From NCBI GenBank assembly GCA_950097015.1, contig CATNEN010000038.1, positions 7,438,001 to 7,502,000 on the forward strand: 64,000 nt of DNA, written 5' to 3'. Position 1 is the stretch's first letter, and each line of letters begins with the position of its first letter. The notes beneath the pieces were generated by a model. That model ran no database searches and was not told the origin of the DNA. It saw nothing but the letters and a program-made list of their open reading frames with translations. Below are positions 12,262 to 28,500 of this stretch, one piece after another. The DNA comes from Macrostomum hystrix (lineage: Eukaryota > Platyhelminthes > Macrostomidae). Position numbers and translations under genes: made by a program.

Positions 12262-12930
12262 TTAATAACAATCCAGCCAAATTATCACCTGTTTAATAAC
12301 AATCCAGCCAAATTATCACCTGTTTAATAACAATCCAGCCAAATTATCACCTGCTTAATAACAATCTAGCCAAATTATCACCTGCTTAATAACAATCTAG
12401 CCAAATTATCACCTGTTTAATAACAATCCAGCCAAATTATCACCTGCTTAATAACAATCTAGCCAAATTATCACCTGTTTAATAACAATCCAGCCAAATT
12501 ATCACCTGTTTAATAACAATCCAGCCAAATTATCACCTGTTTAATAACAATCTAGCCAAATTATCACCTGTTTAATAACAATCCAGCCAAATTATCACCT
12601 GTTTAATAACAATCCAGCCAAATTATCACCTGTTTAATAACAATCCAGCCAAATTATCACCTGTTTAATAACAATCCAGCCAAATTATCACCTGTTTAAT
12701 AACAATCCAGCCAAATTATCACCTGTTTAATAACAATCTAGCCTAATTCTCACATGTTTAATAACCAGCTTGATTTTTACCTCCAATTCTTACCTGTTTA
12801 AAAACAAGCTAGACTAATTCTCACCTGTTCACCGACTAGATTGTCTAATTATTCTCACCAGTTTCATAATTAGATTGCTGAAATATTTTAACCCGTTTAA
12901 CAAGACTTAGTAATTGTTAACACCTGCTTA
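12262..12930. repeat. 31-bp minisatellite of intron-like units upstream of RPS10
   Basis: About 16 near-identical 31-bp units to 12760, then at least four diverged units to about 12930. On the RPS10 strand each unit begins GTGATAATTTGG and ends TTATTAAACAG, so every unit has a GT start and a CAG end. The diverged units, which come first in transcription order, start GTGAGAAT or GTAAGAAT, closer to a good donor. The last CAG is followed by ATGAGAGCAGTC and the RPS10 leader. The array probably lies in a 5' UTR intron, but the upstream exon was not found. Confidence 0.9.
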
Positions 12931-13629
12931 TAGAGACCCTACCCTACAAAATAATTCCTAGCTTTATTAAATATAATGAAATGGCAGACATAACACTAAA
13001 CAGAGTGGGAAGCAGTTACTAATCAAATAGCAGTAAGAGTTAATGTTTTTTTGTAAAAAAATCAATTAATAAGCTACTGTTTAGTAGCGCATAGTAGCAA
13101 AACCTGGTTAACAAGCATCAATGAAAACCGTATACGATAGGCATTCATCATACAGACATTATTGACAGCAAAAGATAAGCAAGATAAAGCACAAGAAAAA
13201 TCAGAACATCAATCAGATTCACATTGTCAATTGATTTAAGCCTAGAATATAGCGCAATTTAAAAACAGAAATGTGGAATTACGCTGGAGTTGCTATGGAA
13301 ACAGCGGGAAGTCCTACCGTGATTCAGTTATAATAAGTGACAATGGCGCACTTTTAGCAGTTAAACAGTTATTAATAGTACAGGATTGTCACCCGTGGCA
13401 CTTCAAACTTTAACTAGACAAATCTAGAATATATATTTTCTAAGACAAGCGAGTAAATCTATCTGATTAAATACAGTTTATTAAGTATATGATTTACTTT
13501 GCCTTAAAAACAAAGTGACAATAGATATTACTGTCAAATAATTGAATAGTGAATATAAAGGAATAAGAGTAATTAGAGAACCTCTTGGATAGAGAAGCAG
13601 CAGTTCGCATCCTCCCGCCGAGCGGCAGT
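12931..13629. other. Intergenic DNA, includes likely 3' end of ARPC3
   Basis: AT-rich, no exon. On the minus strand an AATAAA (plus-strand TTTATT at about 13469) lies some 160 bp past the ARPC3 stop and could be its poly(A) signal. Confidence 0.4.
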
Positions 13630-14890
13630 TTACACAGACGTGCCTGGTTTGGTCAAGCTCTGCTCCATGAACTTGCGCTTAGCGAAGCAGATCCACCATT
13701 TGCTCGGCTTGTCGTTCGGATCGCCCGGGAACAGTTTATCAAGTAGGCGCTGGCCAGTCTCCTGGCGCAGCTGCTGAATGTACTGCCGCATCAGCTCCTC
13801 CTCGGCTTTGTCTCGCGGCTTCGCGTACAGAGCGTTCAACTCGCGAGGAAAGCCTGGATCTCCGGGCATGTCGAATTTGGCAATGCCCATGGCGTTGATT
13901 TCCTTGGAGGCCTGTGAGTGGATGCGTGCAATCACTCACTCTGTACATCCCATACAGAAAAATCTTCCTGACTACCTACCACAGGTAAGCACTGTTATTT
14001 GCCTCGGTAAAGTAGAGTAGTCTATCTAATCAAGCCTAATCGATCTACTCTACCTTCCGGGTCTATCCACTGTGGTCTAGTAGCTCTACCCTATCTAGCT
14101 ACTAGCTCCACCCTATCTAGCTACTAGCTCTACCTTATCGAGCTACTCACTCCACCTTATCGAGCTACTCACTCTACCTTATCGAGCTACTCACTCTACC
14201 TTATCGAGCTACTCACTCTACCTTATCGAGCTACTCACTCTACCTTATCGAGCTACTCACTCTACCTTATCGAGCTACTCACTCTACCTTATCGAGCTAC
14301 TCACTCTACCTTATCGAGCTACTCACTCTACCTTATCGAGCTACTCACTCTACCTTATCGAGCTACTCACTCTACCTTATCGAGCTACTCACTCTACCTT
14401 ATCGAGCTACTCACTCTACCTTATCGAGCTACTCACTCTACCTTATCGAGCTACTCGCTCTATTCAATCGAAAAACTCGTTATACCCAATCGACCTACTC
14501 GTTCTTTTTTATCTACCTGCTCGCTCTACCTAATCTAGCTACTCGCTCCACCCAATCGAAATAGTCGATCTACCCAGTCTACCCAGTTGTATCCAGCAAA
14601 CCGCAATGAAAACAACAAACCTGAGTCTTATTCGGGCTGCGGTAAATCTTGCGCAGGACATCCAGGATGTAGAGGGTCAGGTAGATGAGGACCCGATCAG
14701 CCTCGGACTTGATCTCGTAGTTCTTGAAGAACACGTTGGCCTTGAAGTAGAACAGGGCCTCGTCAATGATGTCCTTCTCAAGGCTGGACTCCTGTGGCGC
14801 CGGTCCGCGGAACTTGGTTCGCAACGGCAGCAGCGCCATGTTGCCAACTAGCTTGGACGCCTGAACGAACTCTGAGTGATAGGCAGGCAT
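13630..14890 (-). CDS. ARPC3: Arp2/3 complex subunit 3 (p21-Arc)
   Basis: Two exons, 14890-14621 and 13911-13630, joined in phase 0, giving 183 residues against 178 in human. Exon 1 starts MPAYHSEFV and contains [33 protein letters not shown] and [11 protein letters not shown]; exon 2 has [34 protein letters not shown] and [16 protein letters not shown]. These are family landmarks along the whole length. ARPC3 is a structural subunit of the actin-nucleating Arp2/3 complex. The donor is GTTTGT, weaker than the GTGAGT carried by each unit of the array inside the intron. A CGCTTTCAG acceptor-like site lies upstream of the ATG, consistent with a leader exon or trans-splicing. Confidence 0.96.
14071..14465. 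repeat. 22-bp minisatellite in the ARPC3 intron
   Basis: About 16 units of 22 bp, very uniform from 14150 to 14455. On the ARPC3 strand the unit can be written GTGAGTAGCTCGATAAGGTA plus GA, so each unit carries a consensus-like 5' splice site. Confidence 0.95.
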
Positions 14891-14984
14891 TGTGCTTCTC
14901 TTCTTTCGCGATTCACGGAATACTAGCTCTGAAAGCGAATAATTCGGGACGAATTAATAACGAAAATTGTTTAAGGAATTCAAT

Positions 14985-16075
14985 TACCTGTTCTACAAAT
15001 CCTGTACTACTGAATTCTATACTTTACAAATTTCGCATTACTGAATACTATGTTCTACAAATCCAGCATTACTGAATTATATTCTCTACCAATCCTGCAT
15101 TAATGAATTCTATGCTCTACAGATCCTGTATTACTGAATTCTATGCTCTACAGATCCTTTATTACTGAATTCTATGCTCTACAGATCCTGTATTACTGAA
15201 TTATATGCTCTACAGATCCTGTATTACTGAATTCTATGCTCTACAGATCCTGTATTACTGAATTCTATACTCTACAAATCCAGCATTACTGAATTATATT
15301 CTCTACCAATCCTGCATTACTGAATTCTATGCTCTACAGATCCTGTATTACTGAATTATATTCTCTACCAATCCTGCATTACTGAATTCTATGCTCTACA
15401 GATCCTGTATTACTGAATTATATTCTCTACAAATCCAGCATTACTGAATTATATGCTCTACAGATCCTGTATTACTGAATTATATTCTCTACAAATCCAG
15501 CATTACTGAATTCTATGCTCTACAGATCCTGTATTACTGAATTCTATGCTCTACAGATCCTGTATTACTGAATTCTATGCTCTACAGATCCTGTATTACT
15601 GAATTCTATGCTCTACAGATCCTGTATTACTGAATTCTATGCTCTACAGATCCTGTATTACTGAATTCTATGCTCTACAGATCCTGTATTACTGAATTCT
15701 ATACTCTACAAATCCAGCATTACTGAATTCTATGCTCTACAGATCCTGTATTACTGAATTCTATGCTCTACAGATCCTGTATTACTGAATTCTATGCTCT
15801 ACAGATCCTGTATTACTGAATTCTATGCTCTACAGATCCTGTATTACTGAATTCTATACTCTACAAATCCAGCATTACTGAATTATATTCTCTACCAATC
15901 CTGCATTACTGAATTCTATGCTCTACAGATCCTGTATTACTGAATTATATTCTCTACAAATCCAGCATTACTGAATTATATTCTCTACAAATCCAGCATT
16001 ACTGAATTATATTCTCTACAAATCCTGCATTACTGAATTATATTCTCTACAAATCCTGCATTACAAATTCTGTAT
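14985..16075. repeat. 31-bp minisatellite upstream of ARPC3
   Basis: About 35 units of 31 bp. The plus-strand unit runs TGAATTCTATGCTCTACAGA then TCCTGTATTAC. Two main variants alternate in blocks (TTCTATGCTCTACAGATCC and TTATATTCTCTACAAATCC). Many units contain an EcoRI site. The array is on the 5' side of ARPC3, either promoter or leader intron. Confidence 0.96.
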
Positions 16076-17265
16076 TAAAATGTTCCTATTATTGCTTGCT
16101 AAACAGAAACAAAGCGAAGGTCAAGCAAAATGGTTAATAAGCAGTAACTGGCACACGAAATCATATTTATTGAACATTATTATTTATAACATAGTATTAA
16201 TCGTATGAATCAAAATCTCTGGTTTTGTCTGAAAACATTCTACTCGAATATGATGGGCACGCGTGAAAGCAAGAGATACGTGTACATAGAGAACATTTTC
16301 TATACCAGTGCGTAGATAGTTCGCTTTTTACTGAGAGAGAGAACGAAATAATGTACACAGCTCACTGTATACTACTGTCAGCAGACAAGAAAATAAGCAC
16401 TATAAAAATATAGTTGGGTTGGGTACTAAAATCTTTATTTTTGAAGTTCTCAGAATTACTTTGATTAAAAAAATCTTGCTTTCTTGCTTTGTAAGATAAA
16501 TAAACAAAACTGTAAATACAATTAGTTACAAAAATATTTATTACAGATTAAAAATCACTTGTTTTAATGGTTAAACGAGACAAAAAGTCAATTCATTCAC
16601 CTTTTCATAACAATAGAAGTGATATGGTTCTACTGGGTTCGCAATTTCTATTGGAAGTTGTGCGAAAAAAACAGAACTCCAATGATATAATTGCTAGAAT
16701 TAGCACAATCAACAGCTGAGGAGAACATTACATTATTAACTAACATGCCAACATGACCAAACACCTGAACACCCACAGTGACAGAGTATGCTGGCATAGC
16801 AACAGTAAAACTCATGGAAATTAGACAGTTGGATGTCAAATAATTCATTTCTGTATACTATAAACAGTTTGTTGGCAAAATAGCAATTACAGTAAAGTAG
16901 GTTGGAATATATGATAACGGATTTGATTAGTCGGTTCATGTAGCATTAGCAAAGGGTGTTGGACAACAGTAGATACATTTGTAAAATATCTGGCTAATTA
17001 GAGCTGGATGATACAATAATACAACATTTAGTAACACCCATTCCATACACTGTACTCATGCGAGCGCTATGAGCAGTCATTTACAACCATCTCTTCCATT
17101 TCCTGTACTCATGCGAGCGCTATGAGCAGTCATTTACAACCATCTCTTCCATTTCCTGTACTCATGCGGGCGCTATGAGCAGTCATACAAGCCGTTATGA
17201 ATTGTCTATTTCCAACCTTATCGGCGCATTGAATGTGAAATCGTCGCATTCGTACACCCAGCAAT
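16076..17265. other. Intergenic DNA and probable 3' UTR of PI4K2
   Basis: AT-rich without exons. On the minus strand AATAAA at about 16527 is a possible poly(A) signal for PI4K2. A 53-bp direct repeat (about 2.3 copies, 17051-17180) contains CATGCGAGCGCTATGAG and lies just past the PI4K2 stop, so it would be in the 3' UTR. Confidence 0.45.
17051..17186. repeat. 53-bp tandem duplication in the presumed PI4K2 3' UTR
   Basis: Copies start at 17051, 17104 and 17157 (last one partial), each beginning TGTACTCATGCG. The copies are nearly identical; the third has CGGGCG in place of CGAGCG. Confidence 0.85.
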
Positions 17266-21809
<4,544 letters not shown>

Positions 21810-22391
21810 GAAGTCAGTAACTGCACTTTAATTAGAATTGACAGGTTGCACAATAACCAGCTAGACAGTGGTGTGCAGATCATGCAGATAAATTGAAAAA
21901 TGGGCATGCACTATGTAATTACACTATTCTTTAGTTTATCTAACTTGATGCTTTGCCTGCAACTGAGATTTAAGGTTGTAAAAATGAATAAGGCAATCAA
22001 ATTAGAACCTTTTAAAACATTTTTATCAAAGATCATTAGTTTTTTAAAGTTTATAAAAATATATAATTAACCTAGCTTGCAAAGTTTAATGAATTCATAA
22101 ATGTTCAAGTATCATAAATTAAATAGGATAATTATTTTTGCAAAAAAATTGTTAAGATTCCATGTTGGTATTGATAAGACTAGCTATATAAAAATTGACA
22201 GTGTTTATCCCATTACATAGTGTAGTACTATGTATTATATAACTATGTACTACTACTTACATATATTGTGCATATAACAATTCTCAGCATAAACAATATT
22301 TTGGTATTTACTTAGCATTTGCCACATATACATTTTTGTAGTAACATTTTTTGTATACACTTACCACCTTCTTTCTTGACTTTGGCATTTA

Positions 22392-23341
22392 CAGGGTAGC
22401 CCCAGTTGACTTAAAAAAAATTCCCGGGGAATTCCCAAATTTTTTTGACAGAAGGCAAAAACTCCCAGGTGATGGCTGGGAACCAAAAAATAGTCATCTA
22501 TGATTAAAATGCAATTTTTAGCAACTGCTAACTCTTGTGCACGTTACTTTAATCTTAATCACAATTAGTATGACTTGTACATTATTGCTCTTAATTAAAG
22601 TAGATGACATGAAGCTGCCTTAGCAAAATTTGGTTTCGTGATCTTGTGTGGCTTCTTGGTTACAGCAGGGCTTGTCTTGTCAGTATATTTCTCAGTCAGT
22701 TCCTCACCAATAATTAGCCTATAATAACTGAACAGCATTGATGGCAATGCTTACGTAGGCATTCAGTCCTTGTGAATAAAGAAAATAAGTCAAATTTACC
22801 ACAAAACATAACATGATGGTGTCTGGCCAATGGGAACATATTGAGAATGAGCAGAACAATCAGACAGGAACGCAAATAGGCATGAACCATTAAGAAAAAA
22901 TATATCATTAAGATAGGCCTATAGATTCACACAATATGGGGAATAAATAATGCTTATTGGGCAGGTAAGCAGAAGAGAGAAAGAGAAATCAGCAAAAGAG
23001 AAGTTCCAACCTTATAGATTGCTGGTCCAAGGACACTTCATGTTCCATGTGACCCACACACATGGAAGGGAGCTTCTAAGCCAAACTACAAAGTTTCTAG
23101 GTAGTGACACAACATAAAATAAAAAAGCAACATATAAGACAAGTTAAATCAGAACAGAAAAACAATTGTGAAGTCTGTTTAGACCTCACTTTATATTTTG
23201 TTTGAGTCGAAAATGATGAGAAAACAAATATATTGTCATTGAACATGCCATATAATATTTTATGCACTCAGTGATGTCATTCTAGAAAAATTCCCGGGGA
23301 TTTCCTGGTTTTCCAGGTTTTCATGGCCTGGGGCTACCCTG
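22392..23341. mobile_element. Non-autonomous DNA transposon with 14-bp terminal inverted repeats (hAT-like)
   Basis: The left end CAGGGTAGCCCCAG (22392-22405) and the right end CTGGGGCTACCCTG (23328-23341) are perfect inverted repeats. Inside each end lies a second related block, AAAATTCCCGGGGAATTCC on the left and AAAATTCCCGGGGATTTCC on the right. The CAGGG start is usual for hAT elements. No transposase frame is present in the 950 bp. I could not see a clean 8-bp target duplication, so the family is inferred. Confidence 0.7.
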
Positions 23342-25573
23342 ATATTCTTGACTATTGTATATTTCAATATGAATAACTTAAGATGATCACCAATGATTAG
23401 CAAAAATTTTATTTCTTGCTAGGCCCAATGACAAAACAACAAATGGAAAAGTAAAATTAATTGCTATAATTGAAGAATATCAACAATGAAAATGAATTCT
23501 TGCATTATACCTGGTATTAATACATATATAATGCAATTGTTCCTAGTCCTATGGCATTAAGATGCAAGCTACACGCTAGATAAATTAGACTAGCTGTAAA
23601 AAACAATGACTGATAACTGTCACTGTCCTGTCCTGTCAAGACCATGACACAATGACAGGACTGCCTGATTGACACATCTTAGACTAGACCAAACCAAGCA
23701 AAAAATGTACTGCACAATATAATTATTATTGGGATTTTGCTTGATAGCTTACAAATATTAACGATAGTACTTGGGAACTTTTACAAACGGGTGCGTGTCT
23801 CATACAGAAAAATAAATTAGAATACATCTATATTTTTTGTTAAGTCAAGTGTCGTAGTAAGAAGGCTGTTTCTATTTTCCACCAAAAAACAACCACACAA
23901 CGTGCTCAAGTTTACTGTTTATCATGTCCCGTAGAAAAATGAACGAAATTAATAGACAAATCCTTCTAAAAGTAAATAATATTATAAAAACAAATAAGCA
24001 CAAATTCTGTTTGTAAAAATATCTTATAATTAGAAGTGATCTTGCGATTGATTCTGTTTAAAAGCTTTTAACAAGATACATATTTTTAATTACTACCTGT
24101 GTCTTTTAATTTAACTAGTTGTTTAAAAACAATAAGCAACTATTATACTGGTAAAACATTAAATAATAAAGCAAGATTTGTTGTACTGCGTCGTATAACC
24201 AATTCCGTTGTGCTTGCATACACGCCATCTTATTTCCCGTTATTGGTTAACTGTATAAATTTCATAAATGATTTACTGAATAACAATCGTGAATTTCGTG
24301 ATATCCTATATTATTGTAACCGTAGACGTCGCAATTCGTTTGACTATCAATACTCATCATGTTTTAATCGTTTTTTAAAGTCAGAAACAAAACAGAAGTT
24401 GGACAGGGTTGACGTACTGATAGAAGCACAGGCCACAGGTTACATATTCTATAATATATCCTCTAGTACTCACACCACAATATTGATAACCTGGAATCAA
24501 TCAATTCCGTAAGCTCGCTGTTCGTGTCGCCTCTCAATTAAAATATCTCCTACGAGCAGCAATGGTAATATCTGCAACGGCACTAAAGCTTTAACTGGAC
24601 TTCGATCTACTTAGTTTAAACCAAGGGCCAGTTTATTAGTGCTTTTAAATATAAGGTTGAATTGTTCAAACGCAATATGCAACGATCAATAACCAAACAA
24701 TTACAACAAAAAAATAAAAACTTTTAAGTAACGCGATGTCCATAATATAGTTTTTCGCATAGCATGAATATTTACTACCTATAAACGTCATTAGGCAAGT
24801 CGAAATACTTTTATTCAGAGTGGTCAATAAAATTTTCGCTTTCTACATACAAATCAAGAATCTTCGAAATGTGTGAAGAAGTAAAGACACATCTCATCAC
24901 AGATTTTGGAACAAAACTAAAGCAATCTCAAAATTTGACTTTGAATTTAAATCCAGGAGCGAAATAACAAAATTTGGCGGTTGGTCGAAATTTTACGTTA
25001 ACCGTTATTTATAGATAGCAAAATCAGGAAACTCAAAAGCAAAACAGAAGCAGTTTAAGAAGCAGCAATTGAAGATCGACGCACTTTGACTAGTTCAGTC
25101 GCAATAGTAAAACAAAAGCAATTGGTGCACCTGTCAATGATTATAACTTACTGACGACTTAAAAAATTAACTCAAAGAAGTGTTATTTAAGCAAAATGAA
25201 AACAGGTAATTATGCTGGTAAATAGGAATATAACAAGAAACACGTTGGTGTTAGAAACAATTACAGGACCTAATTAAATGCAAATCTAACACACAATACC
25301 ATATCAATAGCATCAATGCATTGCAATTATTGAATAAAAGAATGTCTGTTAAAACAATGCTACGTGTCACACCATAGCACTGCCTTGCCATTGGTCAATT
25401 GAGATAAAATATAAATAAGTTAAAACAAAGCAACAAAGCTAAAAGCAGGAAATGGGTTTTATGCAACGAAAAACAAGACGCTTTTAAGGAAAAAAATATA
25501 AAAAACTCCCATTAAAACAAAAAAATCGGCCCGAATGCCGGAATTTCAAAAGTCCGCAGCGCCTGCACTCATC
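23342..25573. other. AT-rich intergenic region between PI4K2 and TACC
   Basis: About 2.2 kb without a supported gene. A 137-codon plus-strand frame (24099-24512) lacks an early ATG, is AT-rich and matches no family I know. The right part should hold the TACC 3' UTR; a minus-strand AATAAA near 24809 is distant and uncertain. Confidence 0.5.
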
Positions 25574-28500
25574 TTATCGCTGCTCGTCGCCAACTCGGTT
25601 GATGAGCTCGTCACAGATGCTGGTGAGCTCGGCGTTCTCTTGAACCTTGTGCTGAAGCTGCGCCTGCAGATTCTGCGCCTGCAGCTCCGCCTTGCGCAGC
25701 ACGGCCTGCAGCCTGGCCAGCTCCGACTCGCTGGCACGCCGCTGATCCTCGATGTGACGATTGGCCGCCTCCAGCTTCTCCTCAGCGTGCGCCTTCAGCG
25801 TCAGGTACTTCTGTTCGTTGCGCTTCATGCGCGCCTGGTGCTCCTGAGGGGTGGCGCCATGGCAGTGCAAGCTTTGTCTTACTTAAATCTTATCTCACTT
25901 CAATCCCATCTCACTTTAATCCCATATCACTTTAATCCCATCTCACTTTAATCCCATTTCACTTCAATCCCATCTCACTTTAATCCCATATCACTTTAAT
26001 CCCATATCACTTTAATCCCATCTCACTTTAATCCGATCTCACTTTAATCCCATCTCACTTTAATCCCATGTCTCTTTAATCCCAAATCACATTAATCCCA
26101 TCTCACTTTAATCCGATCTCACTTTAATCCCATCTCACTTTAATCCCATCTCACTTTAATCCAATCTCACTTTAATCCCTTCTCACTTTAATCCCTTCTC
26201 ACTTTAATCCTATCTCACTCCAATCCCATCTCACTCCAATCCCATCTCACTCCAATACCATCTCACTCCAATACCATCTCACTCCAATCCCATCTCACTC
26301 CAATGCCATCTCACTCCAATACCATCTCACTCCAATCCCATCTCACTCCAATCCCATCTCACTCCAATCCCATCTAAAGTTGTGCTCACCTGCACGGACC
26401 GATGCAGCGTCTGTTCATTGGCCCGCAGAGACTCCACCAGCTGCTTGGACTTCTCAAATCGTTTGTGCAGATCAGAGAAGGCCTTCTCAACCGACTGCAG
26501 ATCCTCGAGGGCCTGGTCCCGATCCCGCATCAGCTCGGCGGCCTGGGCATCGGCCTCACGGCGCCTCTCCGTCACGAGGCGCAGGCAGCGGTCGAACTCT
26601 CGGAACACCAGCCGGCAACTGTCAAGCTCAGACTGCAGCCGGGCATTCTCAGTGCTCAGGCTACGAATGCGAGACTCGTACTTGCGCAACTGCTGCTGCT
26701 GCGGCTGCTGCTGCGGAGTGGATGACGCCGGCAATTTGCTGCTCACGCCGCTGCTGTTGCTAACGCTGCTGCTGGCGCTGCCGAGGCTCTGCCTGCCCGC
26801 CGACTGCTGCTGAGATTTCTGGCGTAGGTATTTGATTATGGATTTACTTTGGGAATCGGTGGAGGACTGGGAAAGGGGTGAAGGACTGGGAAGGGGGTAG
26901 AGGACTGGGAAGGGGGTAGAGGACTGGGAAGGGGGTAGAGGACTGCGAAGGGAGTAGAGGACTGGGAAGGGAGTGAAGGACTGGGAAGGGGGTGAAGGAC
27001 TGGGAAGGGAGTAGAGGACTGGGAAGGGAGTAGAGGACTGGGAAGGGGGTGAAGGACTGGGAAGGGGGTGAAGGACTGGGAAGTGGTAGAGGATGAAGGA
27101 GTGGTTACAAAATGGCAGCAATTGTCACTCACCATTGAGATGTCCTCTTCGGCAGCGAGTAACTGAAATGAAGCATTGAAAGTGGAGTTCAGGTGCATTA
27201 CACAATGAGCACAAAGTTTTAAATAATAAAAGTAAGAGCCCAACAATGGAAAAATGGCAGTAAAAGTGTAGCCACCGGCAAGCGAAAACAGCGTAGGTTT
27301 AAAATAATAAAAAAATTAATTCCTAGTCCGAGATGAAAGAAGAGCAAATCACGCCCTCTTGGTTTCGAGGGAGCTTAGCGCCTGCCTGCTCAAGCTCCTG
27401 CTGCTCAAAGTCTGGCAGCTGTTCGAACAAATTGTCTATGGAATCCGAGAGGCAGCCCAGCTCCGTGCCAGACGCTGGGGGCGAATGTCTATTGGCTGGT
27501 TCGGGCAGCTCTGCCGGAGCCTCAGTCACCGACGACGAAGCGTGAGGCTGCGTGAGTGAGTAGCTGGAGCAATCACAATGGGGACTGAGCACATACTCAT
27601 ACGTATTGCCTTAAATACGAATGGAATAGGCCAGGGCAGTAATAATAATTAATAACAAGAAGGTTGGCCCTCAAGGGCGTAAATTGCACGACAAGCCTCC
27701 AAGCCTTCTCTCCGCGGCAGCGCCCTAAATAAATGTGGCCTCGCCGTGGAAACGAACTTGGGACCTTGGTGCGAGAGGCAAACGCGTTAACCGCTTTGCC
27801 ACCGACCCCTCTCAAGCCAGAGCAGATTTACATCCAACTCACCAGCGGCTCCTCGCAGCCTTTCAGCTGTTCCAGAGGCTCAGTTCGCTCTATGCCTTCT
27901 TGGACTGCTTCTTCAACGTCGACAGCGACAGCAGCAGCAGCGCCGGCGGCTTCAGGCGATCCGTCGGCGCAGTCGCTGAAGTTGTCTATGGCCGAAGCCT
28001 CTTCGGCAGGATCCGTTTCAACGGAGACTCTGGACGCACTGGGGGCTGCGTTTGACGACTCGAATGGCAAGAGTCTGTCCGCGCCGCCCGGCTGTTGTTG
28101 CCTAGCAACGGTACTGGAGCTGACAGCGAACTGGTGCAGATCGGCGCTTGGCAGCAAAACCGATTGGCGCTCGAATTGCGAGGCTGCTTGATTGAACTGC
28201 GGGAATCGGCAATCGGGTTAGGGAGCTATCAAAACGTTGAAATTCAATATCTTATAAACTCAAACTGCACTGCTCAAACAATGCAACAATAATTAAAACA
28301 AATTAGCCCCCCCCAGTTGTGTACAAATAAGTGAGTGATCTGGAAATCAACAAGACTTGGCCTGGTTTAGCCGTACCCGCGACTGCAGCCGGCGCAAATC
28401 AGCTGCCGTGGCGCCGTGGCCGGCATTGGCACTGCTGGCAGCGCTGTCTCTGGGCATTACGTAAACAGATTCTTGCAGCTAGTAGCGGCAGTCGAGAACC

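Noticed and set aside
12262-16075. Regular arrays that could be mistaken for CRISPR
   Set aside because: Units are directly adjacent without unique spacers, in an animal genome with introns.
24099-24512. 137-codon plus-strand frame
   Set aside because: AT-rich, non-ATG opening, no motif and no splice context; could be chance in AT-rich DNA.
26836-27246. Pro-Ser-rich frames in TACC intron 4
   Set aside because: They read through the 19-bp intronic array; only the 30-bp exon at 27133-27162 is retained.
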